Assembly: GCA_020722065.1 (NCBI GenBank)
Contig: DYLK01000002.1
Location: 1 to 64,000, forward strand
DNA length: 64,000 nucleotides
Reading direction: 5' to 3'
From: Melioribacter roseus
Lineage (GTDB): Bacteria > Bacteroidota > Ignavibacteria > Ignavibacteriales > Melioribacteraceae
A program made the translations under genes and the position numbers. The notes beneath the pieces are model-generated. The model saw only the letters and a program-made list of their open reading frames with translations, was not told where the DNA came from and searched no databases. Below, one piece after another: positions 35,537 through 44,362 of the stretch (the first letter of the stretch is position 1; every line of letters begins with the position of its first letter).

Positions 35537-36598
35537 TTGGTAAATGAATTGAAAAATGAAACACAAACAGAACCATTAATTCGCTTTTTTATCAGTGTAA
35601 TTGGAATTGTTTTTTTAGCCGTTATTTTAATGGAATTAAAATCTATTTTAATTCCGTTCATTTTAGCTTTTTTTCTTCTTTTCTTACTCGAGCCACTTCA
35701 TCGCAAGTTAAAAAACATTCACCTTGTTTTTCTTGTATCAATAGATTTATTGCTAATTTCAGCTTTATTTTGGGGAATTTATCAAATTTTAGTAAAATCT
35801 TATAATGAGTTCTATGCCGCATTTCCTGTCTATAAAGAAAAAATCATCCATCTTTCAAGTGAAATTCAGAATTATTTAAATACAGATAATTCTTTTTTGA
35901 ATTTAGAAAGCATATCTAAAAAAATTGATTTTTCTTTCCTCGCACAAAAAATCTTTTTATCAACTTTTGATATTTTTACAACCACATTTATGATACTTCT
36001 TTTTTATGTATTTATTGTTTTCGGACAGCAAAGTTTGCAACAAGCAATAAAAAAGCGAGTTAAAGTTCATAATCAAATTTCTGAATCAAGAATTGTTTGG
36101 GAAACAATAATTTCAGCAATTAGTAATCAAGTTGTTGACTATTTCATTACGAAATTCCTATTAAGTGTTTTAATGGCATTATTAGCAGGCTTTGTTCTTT
36201 GGATTTTTAATGTCGATTTTGTTGTAATTTGGATATTATTAACTTTTCTACTCAATTTTATACCAACAATAGGAGCTTTTATTTCAATTGTTTTTCCTTT
36301 CATTTTCACAAGCATTCAATTTGAGTCAATTGGTTACGGTTTTCTGATTTTAATTCTTCTTTTAGCAATTCATTCCATAATAGGCAACCTTATTGAACCT
36401 AAATTGCTAGGAGAAAAATTAGATATTAATCCACTTGTAATTCTATTATCACTTTTTATTTGGGGCTACATTTGGGGAATAATTGGAATGTTGATTGCTG
36501 TTCCACTAATTTCTATAATAAAAATTATTTTCTCGCAATACAATTCCCCTAATGCAGTATTTTTTAATGAATTAATTAGTTTACACAAATCTGAATGA
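35537..36598 (+). CDS. AI-2E/PerM-family transporter
   Basis: About 353 residues with seven to eight membrane segments. The family pattern is visible: an N-terminal pair of TMs, a long central extracytoplasmic segment, the FILLTFLLNFIPTIGAFIS-type motif and IGNLIEPKLLGEKLDINPLVILLSLFIWG (in shorter form IEPKLLGEKLDINP). The first codon is TTG; the start is uncertain by a few codons. The substrate is unknown; members have been linked to Na+/H+ or autoinducer transport. The stop overlaps the next start (ATGA). Confidence 0.85.
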   Translation: MVNELKNETQTEPLIRFFISVIGIVFLAVILMELKSILIPFILAFFLLFLLEPLHRKLKNIHLVFLVSIDLLLISALFWGIYQILVKSYNEFYAAFPVYKEKIIHLSSEIQNYLNTDNSFLNLESISKKIDFSFLAQKIFLSTFDIFTTTFMILLFYVFIVFGQQSLQQAIKKRVKVHNQISESRIVWETIISAISNQVVDYFITKFLLSVLMALLAGFVLWIFNVDFVVIWILLTFLLNFIPTIGAFISIVFPFIFTSIQFESIGYGFLILILLLAIHSIIGNLIEPKLLGEKLDINPLVILLSLFIWGYIWGIIGMLIAVPLISIIKIIFSQYNSPNAVFFNELISLHKSE

Positions 36599-37104
36599 AA
36601 AATCTTGATTTTAATCCAATAAAAACTGACAAATCATTTAAGAATAACTATAAATTGCACGATTTAGCTGAACTAAATGGGAAAAATTTACTTGTGCAAT
36701 GGGGAATTAATTTTCAAAAATTTGGTGATGACAGAAGAAACGAAAAAGTATGGGAGAAAGGAGAAGATAAACCAGATATTTTAATTGATTATTTAGGGCA
36801 GAAAGTTTTAGTTGATTGGAAATCTAAAAAAAAAGCAAAATGGATTGTAAATTTTCGAGCTATAAAATCTTATGAAAATTGGAGCAAAAAAACGGGTTTC
36901 CCAATTTTCATCGTCTTTTTTGTATTTGAAAATGAGGAAATTGTTGACAGAAGATTTGCTGTTTTGGGAGTTTCAAAATATAAAGTAGTTGAAAATCTGC
37001 AATGGGATAAAAATAAGACAATTGAATTTATTGATGATTTACCAATTTTTAATGCTTCAAACCTAATCAGAGAAATTAGAAATCAAAAAAGTGACCAATT
37101 GTAA
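36595..37104 (+). CDS. PD-(D/E)XK-like protein of unknown function
   Basis: 169 residues. KPDILIDYLGQKVLVDWKSK contains a PD...(D)xK arrangement: Pro-Asp before one strand and Asp-Trp-Lys at the end of the next, as in restriction-endonuclease-like folds. The surroundings (WIVNFRAIKSYENWSKKTG) are compatible with a small alpha/beta domain. No family name can be given with certainty. Its ATG overlaps the PerM-like stop, and its 3' end overlaps the convergent patatin gene by 29 bp. Confidence 0.6.
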   Translation: MKNLDFNPIKTDKSFKNNYKLHDLAELNGKNLLVQWGINFQKFGDDRRNEKVWEKGEDKPDILIDYLGQKVLVDWKSKKKAKWIVNFRAIKSYENWSKKTGFPIFIVFFVFENEEIVDRRFAVLGVSKYKVVENLQWDKNKTIEFIDDLPIFNASNLIREIRNQKSDQL

Positions 37105-39757
37105 AATAGAAATTTAAAGAATTTGAACTGAACATTTTTTCAGAATCTGGTGGATTAATTATAAAAGCTTTTCCGATTGAAAAATCCGCTGGACCAATTG
37201 GAGTATCGAACAACAATGAAAATCCAACTCCGTGTTTCAAATCCTGAAATGCAATATTTTCTTGATTTTCCCACAAATTACCCAAATCGTATCTTAAACT
37301 AAAATAAGTGTCAAAAAATAATCGAATTGGCATTTTTTGCCGATATCCAATTGAACCAAGTATTAGCTGTCGCCCTCTCGAATCATAATCTCTGAGTCCA
37401 AAAAATGAATTTGTTCCTCCAAGACTAAATTGGCGAGTAAGCGGTAAAGTTGGATCACCATAAGCCAACTTAAATCTTTGAAAAATCACAGAATTTTCAG
37501 AAATTGGGTAAACTTTTTGATAATCTATTGATATTTTATTATAATTTATCTCACTCCCTATTGAAGGGAATGCCATCTCAAAATAGGTTTTCATATAAAC
37601 ACCGTCTGTGGAAAATGGCATTTTATCTCTGGAATCAATATTATATGTTAATCTAAAAGAACCAATTTGATTCTTTTCTTCTAGTGGATGAGTCCCACTA
37701 TTCGTGATTGTTAAATCCGTTGCGAAATTATATTCAATATAAATTACTGCTGATTTTTCAATCTGAGTTCCAAAGCTCAAATTCATCCCAAATTCACGTT
37801 GCCAATAATCGCCAATTTTTTCTCTTTCAAAATGGAAAGTACTTTCTGTTTGCTTATTTGAATAGTAGTTTATTAGTAAATTTTTAGCATAAAATTTAAA
37901 TTTATAAGTCAAATATGTATCAAAAATTCGAGGACTAAGATGTTCAATTGCGAAATTTTGATATCGCAATCCACCGTGGAAAGTGAACCCCATCTGATTT
38001 CCTGTCCCTAAAAGATTCTCATTTCTTAAACTAATCATAATTTGAGCTAAATATTCATTATCTGCCCGAAAACCAAGACGTAATAATTTTGTGGCTTTTT
38101 CTTTAGCTTCTATTGTTAATGTTTTTTTATTTTCAAAACTATCAAAATCGTAATTAATTGCCTTAAAAAGATTTGTCGTCCTAATATTTTCTAAAGTAGA
38201 TTTTAGTGTTTTTTTATTAAAATCTCGATTTTTAAATTCAATTTCTCTCTCCAAAACAATTGGGTTTGTAGTTTCCAACATTGCAATATTTATTGAATCA
38301 ATTGGTTCATATTTGAAATAAAGATTTACAACGTCATTTTCATAAACAAGATTATCAAAATGCGTTAAAAGATTACCTTTCTTTCTGCAAGATTGGAGTG
38401 TTTGAAGGATGATTTTTTTAATTTGATTTGGAGAATAATGTGTAGTATCAGTAGAAATAACGTATTCTGAATTTGCCTTATTTTGGATTAATAGTTTAAC
38501 GTAATATTTCTGATTCTCTTTCTTTTCAAGTGTAATATCCCAATAATTTCCATTTTCAACCAATTTCCAAGAATAAATATATTCGTCGTTCCTAGCAAAT
38601 ATTTGATGAAGAATAAAATATAACTCAGCTTTACTAAAACTATGTGATTTTCTATTCCCAAGTAAATTTTTAACTTCATCATCAAGATTTTGGAAATTCA
38701 ATTTATATTTCTTCGCGAACGTTGAATCTTTTTTAATTAGATATTTCGCTATAGTAGATTTTAATTTATTCAGAGTTCTCTTTTCAGCGTATCCAATAAC
38801 AATTATAGAATCCAAATTTGTAAAATCTTCTGCTTTGTGCTCATCAATTTTTGCGTGAATTACATAATCCGCTAATTCTAAATTCTGACTATTTATAACT
38901 TGCATAGGAATACTAACAAGTTGGTCGGCATATTCCCATGGAAAAAGCAATTCATTTTTATTTCGTAACGGACTTGTAGCATCAACTGCGATAATAAATT
39001 TGCTGCCATTTTGAACGGCTTGCTTTACTGGAATGTTCGCTGAAATTCCTCCATCAACAAGCAAAAGTGTATCATATTCTAAAGGCGGCATCAGAAAAGT
39101 AACAGACGAACTTGCACGAAGTGCTTTTCCCAAATTCCCTTTTGATAGGATTACAGATTTTCCATTAATTAAATTTGTACTGACTGCATTAAAATTATAC
39201 AGATAATTACTAAAATCGCGTGTTTCATTTAATGGTGAATTGAAATCAATTTCAGTAAAAAAATCTGAAGCAAGCAATCCCGTGTTAATTGAATTTGGAA
39301 TTAATTCCTGAATATTGTCAAGTTTTAATGTTAGAATTGAATTATCTAGGAATCTTTTTTCTTCTAAAAATAGTTGATTTCTGAAAGTTTCTTGAGTAGA
39401 AAAAAAGGAATTCCAATTTGTATTAGTTAATATAGAATCAATATCATCAATTGTGTAACCAGCAGAAATCATACTCCCAACAATCGCTCCCATACTTGTA
39501 CCATAAATACTTGTAAATGGAATATTTTCTTCCAACAGAAATTTTAGAACGCCAATATGAGAAATCGCTCGGGCACCACCGCCACTTAAAATTAATGAAA
39601 AATCAGAAAATTCTTCTGGAATTTGAATAGGTAAACTAAATGGATTCTTTTGTGGAATAAGATTTAGTTCAATGTTCTCAACTTTTTGTGAAAACATTGA
39701 ACTTATCAAAATAATTTGAATAAAAGTAATTTTTAATATTTTATTGAAGAAAAGCAT
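37076..39757 (-). CDS. Patatin-like phospholipase with Omp85-type barrel (PlpD-like)
   Basis: About 893 residues: signal peptide, patatin domain (about 45-260), POTRA-like stretch, then an outer-membrane barrel ending in Phe. LSGGGARAISHIG is the oxyanion loop, GTSMG the nucleophile elbow (GxSxG), and VDGGIS the catalytic Asp-Gly-Gly. This is the architecture of type Vd autotransporters such as PlpD and of related FplA proteins. The ATG at 39757 is chosen over an upstream TTG. It probably hydrolyses lipids at or outside the outer membrane. Confidence 0.85.
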   Translation of the reverse strand: MLFFNKILKITFIQIILISSMFSQKVENIELNLIPQKNPFSLPIQIPEEFSDFSLILSGGGARAISHIGVLKFLLEENIPFTSIYGTSMGAIVGSMISAGYTIDDIDSILTNTNWNSFFSTQETFRNQLFLEEKRFLDNSILTLKLDNIQELIPNSINTGLLASDFFTEIDFNSPLNETRDFSNYLYNFNAVSTNLINGKSVILSKGNLGKALRASSSVTFLMPPLEYDTLLLVDGGISANIPVKQAVQNGSKFIIAVDATSPLRNKNELLFPWEYADQLVSIPMQVINSQNLELADYVIHAKIDEHKAEDFTNLDSIIVIGYAEKRTLNKLKSTIAKYLIKKDSTFAKKYKLNFQNLDDEVKNLLGNRKSHSFSKAELYFILHQIFARNDEYIYSWKLVENGNYWDITLEKKENQKYYVKLLIQNKANSEYVISTDTTHYSPNQIKKIILQTLQSCRKKGNLLTHFDNLVYENDVVNLYFKYEPIDSINIAMLETTNPIVLEREIEFKNRDFNKKTLKSTLENIRTTNLFKAINYDFDSFENKKTLTIEAKEKATKLLRLGFRADNEYLAQIMISLRNENLLGTGNQMGFTFHGGLRYQNFAIEHLSPRIFDTYLTYKFKFYAKNLLINYYSNKQTESTFHFEREKIGDYWQREFGMNLSFGTQIEKSAVIYIEYNFATDLTITNSGTHPLEEKNQIGSFRLTYNIDSRDKMPFSTDGVYMKTYFEMAFPSIGSEINYNKISIDYQKVYPISENSVIFQRFKLAYGDPTLPLTRQFSLGGTNSFFGLRDYDSRGRQLILGSIGYRQKMPIRLFFDTYFSLRYDLGNLWENQENIAFQDLKHGVGFSLLFDTPIGPADFSIGKAFIINPPDSEKMFSSNSLNFYFTIGHFFDF

Positions 39758-39772
39758 CTTCAAACATAAAAT

Positions 39773-41623
39773 TTATTTCTTTTTGCTTTTTGCGATTTGT
39801 GCAGCTCTAACTTTTTGGCTTTGTTCAGCGGCTTCCATCATTTTTTGCATCAAACCTTTTTTCTTCGTTTTAGGATCTACTGGTTCAAGCTTCTGAATTC
39901 CTGTTTTATTTACCCAATATTGTTGAATTATTGAAAAAATATTGAACATTAAATAATAAAGATTTAATCCAGATGAAAAGGACATGAACATAAATGTAAA
40001 CATAATCGGCATTATATAAACAAGGGCTTTTTGTGATGGGTCTTTCATAGTCATTTTCTGTTGCAAAAACATTGTTACACCCAATAAAACCGCAAGTCCA
40101 CTAATTTGGTCAATTCCTAAAAATGGGATACTAAACGGCAATTTTACAATTACATCAGGCTCTGAAAGATTATTGATCCATCCAAAAAATGGTTGTTGAC
40201 GTAATTCTACAACTACCTTAAAAAATGCAAAAAGCGCAAATAAAATTGGCATCTGGAAAAGCATAGGCAAGCAACCACCAGCTGGATTAACACCATATTT
40301 TGAATATAATGCCATTGTTTCTTTCTGAATTCTCTGCTGGTCGTTGGCAAATTTTTGTTTAATAGCTGTTATTTCTGGTTGCAAAAGCTGCATTTTTTTC
40401 ATTGATTTAAAACTTTTATCAGTTAAAGGATGCAGCAGAATTTTTATTAAAAGAGAAAAAATAATTATCACAATTCCATAATTGGGAATAAATGAATGTA
40501 AAAAAGTAAATAATGGCAAAAGGAAATATTCAGAAATTGGGCGAATTAATAATTTGATTCCAAAAAAGCTACCAAAATCTACCATTGATTCATAATTTTT
40601 CTCGTAGTCTATTAACATATCATATTGTAAAGGTCCACCGAAAAAATAAAATGAATCCGTGTGATTATCTAAGTTTTTAATCGGCACTTTAAATGAAATT
40701 TTATTATATACTTTTTCACCATATTTATTTACTGATTTTTTGCTTTCAAAAAAAGCACCGCCATTGTTGTAATCTTTTATTGGGTCGAGTATAAAACCAA
40801 AATATTTATTTTTTACTCCAACCCACTCAATATTTCCATTAATCGTTTTTTGTTTCTTTTCTCCAACTGATGGAATTTCTGTTGTAAATAGTTCACCGCC
40901 AGTATAAGCATTTCCCGTAGCGTAAGTTGCTTCTTGAGTTGCATCAAGTTCAACAAAATTTATTCCATTGTTCCATGTAATGTCGTAATTCTCACCGTTT
41001 ATGTAATCTGACATTTTATTAAATTTAATATCAAATTTGGAACGGTAAGAATCCCCATAAAATTTAAATATTTTCTGTAAACTGCGAGTATCGTCAAATT
41101 GAAATGTGAAAACCAAAGTGAGTGAATCATTTCCATTAATTCTGTAATAATTTGATTTGTTCGCAAGTTGGAATTCCAATTTCGAAGTTTCAACTAACTT
41201 TCCCTTTTTAGTTATAAAAGAAAGATCTAATTCATTCCCACGGTCAAAATTTATAAGTTGAACATACTTTTTGTACCAAGGTGTATTTTCTGGTAAGTCA
41301 TCAAAATACCAAGTATTATAATCTTTTAGGAAATATTTATGAATATTTCCACCATAAGTTGATAACTCAATCCTTAGCAGATCTGATTCAATTGTAATTA
41401 TTCTTTCTTTATTTTGTTTTATTGTTAATGAATCTGTTTCAACTTTCACTGAATTTTCAGAATTTTTAACAATTTTGTTTTCTTTTACATCCGATTTTTC
41501 TTTCTCAACAAGTTCGGAAGTTTGTTTTGGTTGATTTTCGGTCGGTTGTGGGGAATTATAATAAAGCCAGATTACAAGAATGAATCCAATTAAAACAAAA
41601 GCTAAGGTGGTTTGACGATCCAT
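39773..41623 (-). CDS. yidC: Membrane protein insertase YidC
   Basis: 616 residues. N-terminal TM (RQTTLAFVLIGFILVIWLYY), a periplasmic beta-supersandwich domain (about 70-340), and five C-terminal TM segments with NPAGGCLPMLFQMPILFALF, the insertase core, then a Lys-rich cytoplasmic tail. It inserts membrane proteins with or without SecYEG. It follows rnpA by 24 bp in the common rpmH-rnpA-yidC order; the usual yidD gene between them is absent here. Confidence 0.96.
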   Translation of the reverse strand: MDRQTTLAFVLIGFILVIWLYYNSPQPTENQPKQTSELVEKEKSDVKENKIVKNSENSVKVETDSLTIKQNKERIITIESDLLRIELSTYGGNIHKYFLKDYNTWYFDDLPENTPWYKKYVQLINFDRGNELDLSFITKKGKLVETSKLEFQLANKSNYYRINGNDSLTLVFTFQFDDTRSLQKIFKFYGDSYRSKFDIKFNKMSDYINGENYDITWNNGINFVELDATQEATYATGNAYTGGELFTTEIPSVGEKKQKTINGNIEWVGVKNKYFGFILDPIKDYNNGGAFFESKKSVNKYGEKVYNKISFKVPIKNLDNHTDSFYFFGGPLQYDMLIDYEKNYESMVDFGSFFGIKLLIRPISEYFLLPLFTFLHSFIPNYGIVIIIFSLLIKILLHPLTDKSFKSMKKMQLLQPEITAIKQKFANDQQRIQKETMALYSKYGVNPAGGCLPMLFQMPILFALFAFFKVVVELRQQPFFGWINNLSEPDVIVKLPFSIPFLGIDQISGLAVLLGVTMFLQQKMTMKDPSQKALVYIMPIMFTFMFMSFSSGLNLYYLMFNIFSIIQQYWVNKTGIQKLEPVDPKTKKKGLMQKMMEAAEQSQKVRAAQIAKSKKK

Positions 41624-41647
41624 TATTTTCCTAATATTTTATACATT

Positions 41648-42049
41648 TTATGATATTAATTCACTTTTTCTAATAATTTCACCAAATTCCAAAAATTCTT
41701 TCTCTATATCAATTAATTTAACATTAGGAAATCTTTTCTGATAAATTGAATATGGTAAAAAAGCGATAAGTAAGGTTTGATTTTGTTGCAAAACAGGTAA
41801 TTCGTTTTTATTGTGTCTATATATTTCACGCATTAATCGTTTTATTCTATTTCGCCAAAAGGCTTTCCCAATTTTTTTTGGAACAGAAAACAACACACGA
41901 ACTCCAGATTCAAATTGGTTTTCAGTTAAATAAACAAGGAACTTGATTTTTTTGTGTGACGAATAAAAGGTCTTTCCCAATTGAAATAAAACTTCAATTT
42001 CTCTCTTTCGACTAATTATTTCCCTTTTAGAAAGACCAAATTCTTTCAA
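41648..42049 (-). CDS. rnpA: Ribonuclease P protein component
   Basis: 133 residues. FSVPKKIGKAFWRNRIKRLMREIYR is the RNR motif, shown here in part (RNRIKRLMRE). It assists the RNase P RNA in 5' tRNA processing. The start is TTG, five bases past the rpmH stop; no ATG lies nearby in frame, so translational coupling to rpmH is likely. Confidence 0.93.
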   Translation of the reverse strand: MKEFGLSKREIISRKREIEVLFQLGKTFYSSHKKIKFLVYLTENQFESGVRVLFSVPKKIGKAFWRNRIKRLMREIYRHNKNELPVLQQNQTLLIAFLPYSIYQKRFPNVKLIDIEKEFLEFGEIIRKSELIS

Positions 42050-42054
42050 AATTA

Positions 42055-42201
42055 CTAATATTCGTCACTAACGGTTAGTTTTTTTCTGCCTTTTGCGCGT
42101 CTTCTTGCAAGAACTGCTCTACCGTTTTTGGTAGCCATTCTTTCGCGAAAGCCATGTTTATTTTTTCTTTTGCGATTGCTTGGTTGAAAAGTTCTTTTCA
42201 T
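42055..42201 (-). CDS. rpmH: 50S ribosomal protein L34
   Basis: A 48-residue gene. It begins [20 protein letters not shown] and contains [20 protein letters not shown], matching L34 throughout. GGAGATAAAT precedes ATG. It heads the rpmH-rnpA-yidC operon. dnaA is not adjacent and no DnaA-box cluster was seen in the 199-base upstream gap, so this is not evidently the origin. Confidence 0.97.
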   Translation of the reverse strand: MKRTFQPSNRKRKNKHGFRERMATKNGRAVLARRRAKGRKKLTVSDEY

Positions 42202-42400
42202 ATTTATCTCCTTTCAAAAAATTTGAGCGGTAAAATTATTAAAAAAAAGTTGGGAATACAACAATTTATCGAAATATTATGCTCAATAGTAGAATTTTAT
42301 TAAATTTTAACCATAAATAAATTATTGTTAAACAAAGATTTAATTCATTAATATAAAATAGATAATCTATGTTTATTTGATGTTCTCTTGAAAGGAATAA

Positions 42401-43702
42401 ATGAAAAAAATATACATTGAAACTTACGGCTGTCAGATGAATCTTGCTGATACTGAAGTTGTACTTTCTATACTTAAAGAAAATGATTTTACTATTGCAC
42501 AAAATGAGCACGAAGCCGATGTAATTCTTCTTAACACTTGTAGTGTTCGCGATAATGCCGAACAACGTATTTATGGTAGAATAGGAAATTTGAAAACAGT
42601 TAAACGTGAAAAGCCCGCAGCTTTGCTTGGCATAATTGGTTGTATGGCTGAAAGATTAAAAGATAATTTAACTGAACAAAATAAAGCAATTGACTTAATT
42701 GTAGGACCAGATGAATACAGAAGGTTACCAGAATTAATTGCAAGAGCTGAAAAAGGAAATAAAGGAATTGGTGTTCAACTTTCGCGAACTGAAACTTATG
42801 ATGATATTGTGCCATATAGAGAAGATGGACTTTCTGCTTGGATTTCAGTAATGCGTGGTTGTGATAAATTTTGTACATTTTGTGTCGTCCCTTTCACTCG
42901 AGGAAGAGAAAGAAGCCGAAGTTTAATATCGATAGTTGAAGAAGTTAAAGAACTTTCAAAACGTGGTTTTAAGGAAATTACTTTACTCGGTCAAAATGTA
43001 AATTCATATCACGATAATGAATATGATTTTGCTGATTTGCTTTCTGCTGTTGCAAAAGTGGATAATACAATTCGAATACGTTACACAACTTCCCACCCAC
43101 AAGATTTATCAGAAAAATTGCTTAATGTGATGGCGGAAAACGCAAATATTTGCAATTACATTCATCTCCCCGTTCAATCTGGTTCAAATAGAATTCTTGA
43201 ACTAATGAACCGAACTTACACAATCGACCATTATCTCAATATTGTGGAAAAAGCTAAGCAAATTATTCCAGGAGTAAGTTTTTCCACTGATATTATTTCA
43301 GGATTTCCTACCGAAACTGAAGAAGATCATTTAGCGACTTTAGAAATAATGAAAAAAATCCGTTATGATAGTGCTTTTATGTTCAAATATTCTCCACGTG
43401 AAGGAACAAAAGCATATAAAATGAAAGATGATGTTGATGAAGCCACAAAATCTCGGCGATTAACAGAAATTATTGATTTACAACAAAAAATTTCGAGTGA
43501 AGAAAATCAAAAATTGATTGGAAAAGTAGTTGAAGTTTTAGTGGAAAATTATAGCAGAAAATCTGTCCGAGAATATTCAGGAAGAACAGATACGAATAAA
43601 ACTGTTGTTTTTCCAGTTAAAGAGCATATTTCAATAGGGAATTACGTCCAAATTAAGATTTCAAAAGCAACTTCATCAACTTTAATCGGAGAAATTATTT
43701 AG
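42401..43702 (+). CDS. miaB: tRNA-2-methylthio-N6-dimethylallyladenosine synthase
   Basis: 433 residues. The N-terminal UPF0004 domain has ETYGCQMN, LLNTCSVRDNA and IGCMAE cysteines for one iron-sulfur cluster. RGCDKFCTFC supplies the radical-SAM CxxxCxxC cluster, and a TRAM domain ends the protein. It methylthiolates A37 of tRNAs reading UNN codons. AAAGGA lies before the ATG. The following SPOR-protein gene starts at the next base after its stop. Confidence 0.96.
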   Translation: MKKIYIETYGCQMNLADTEVVLSILKENDFTIAQNEHEADVILLNTCSVRDNAEQRIYGRIGNLKTVKREKPAALLGIIGCMAERLKDNLTEQNKAIDLIVGPDEYRRLPELIARAEKGNKGIGVQLSRTETYDDIVPYREDGLSAWISVMRGCDKFCTFCVVPFTRGRERSRSLISIVEEVKELSKRGFKEITLLGQNVNSYHDNEYDFADLLSAVAKVDNTIRIRYTTSHPQDLSEKLLNVMAENANICNYIHLPVQSGSNRILELMNRTYTIDHYLNIVEKAKQIIPGVSFSTDIISGFPTETEEDHLATLEIMKKIRYDSAFMFKYSPREGTKAYKMKDDVDEATKSRRLTEIIDLQQKISSEENQKLIGKVVEVLVENYSRKSVREYSGRTDTNKTVVFPVKEHISIGNYVQIKISKATSSTLIGEII

Positions 43703-44362
43703 ATGAAATCTCTATTTTTATATCTTTTTTTTCTTACAAATTTAATAGCTGCAAGTGATTTTTCTTACGCTCTCAAATTAATTGAGCAAGGTAAAATATC
43801 AGAAGCTAACCAAGTTCTACAAAAAATGAAAGCTCAAGATGGAAGTTCTGCCGAATATTTTTTACTTGATGCACTTTTAACTGAGAATGGAAAAGACGCT
43901 GCAAAAAAATACATCCAAATCCTTGAACAATTCCCCAATTTTAAGCACAACGAAATTGTCTATTTCCGTCTTTATTCATTCAATTATGCAATTGGAAATT
44001 ACACAACTGCAGAAAAGTACTATTCGGAGCTCAAAAATCACTTCCCTTCATCAAACTATCTTTCTGCTAAAAGTGAAATTACTGAAAAACCGCATCAATT
44101 AGAAAATCAAACCAAAAGTGGATATTTCGTTCAACTTGCAGCTTATTTAACAGAAGCAAATGCTGATAATCTATCTCAAAAAGCAATAAAATTGGGTTAC
44201 AAATCCAGAGTTGAAAGAAAAAATGTTAACGGGAAAATTTTTTATGTTGTATTAATTGGGAATTTTAGTGATGAGATTGACGCTATAAATGTAAAGAAAA
44301 AAGTTGATGTGAGCTTTAAAATAAATTCCAAAATAGAAAAGATTGAAACATCTAAGCTTTAA
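43703..44362 (+). CDS. Exported SPOR-domain protein with TPR-like repeats
   Basis: 219 residues: signal peptide (MKSLFLYLFFLTNLIAAS), a helical repeat region (about 20-120, TPR-like), then a SPOR domain (GYFVQLAAYLTEANADN ... IFYVVLIGNFSDEIDA). SPOR domains bind denuded peptidoglycan. It abuts miaB and overlaps the 3' end of the convergent histidine kinase gene by 11 bp. Confidence 0.82.
   Translation: MKSLFLYLFFLTNLIAASDFSYALKLIEQGKISEANQVLQKMKAQDGSSAEYFLLDALLTENGKDAAKKYIQILEQFPNFKHNEIVYFRLYSFNYAIGNYTTAEKYYSELKNHFPSSNYLSAKSEITEKPHQLENQTKSGYFVQLAAYLTEANADNLSQKAIKLGYKSRVERKNVNGKIFYVVLIGNFSDEIDAINVKKKVDVSFKINSKIEKIETSKL

Noticed and set aside
42202-42400. The rpmH upstream gap as the replication origin.
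   Set aside because: dnaA is not adjacent and no TTATCCACA-type boxes are seen; the neighbour is miaB.
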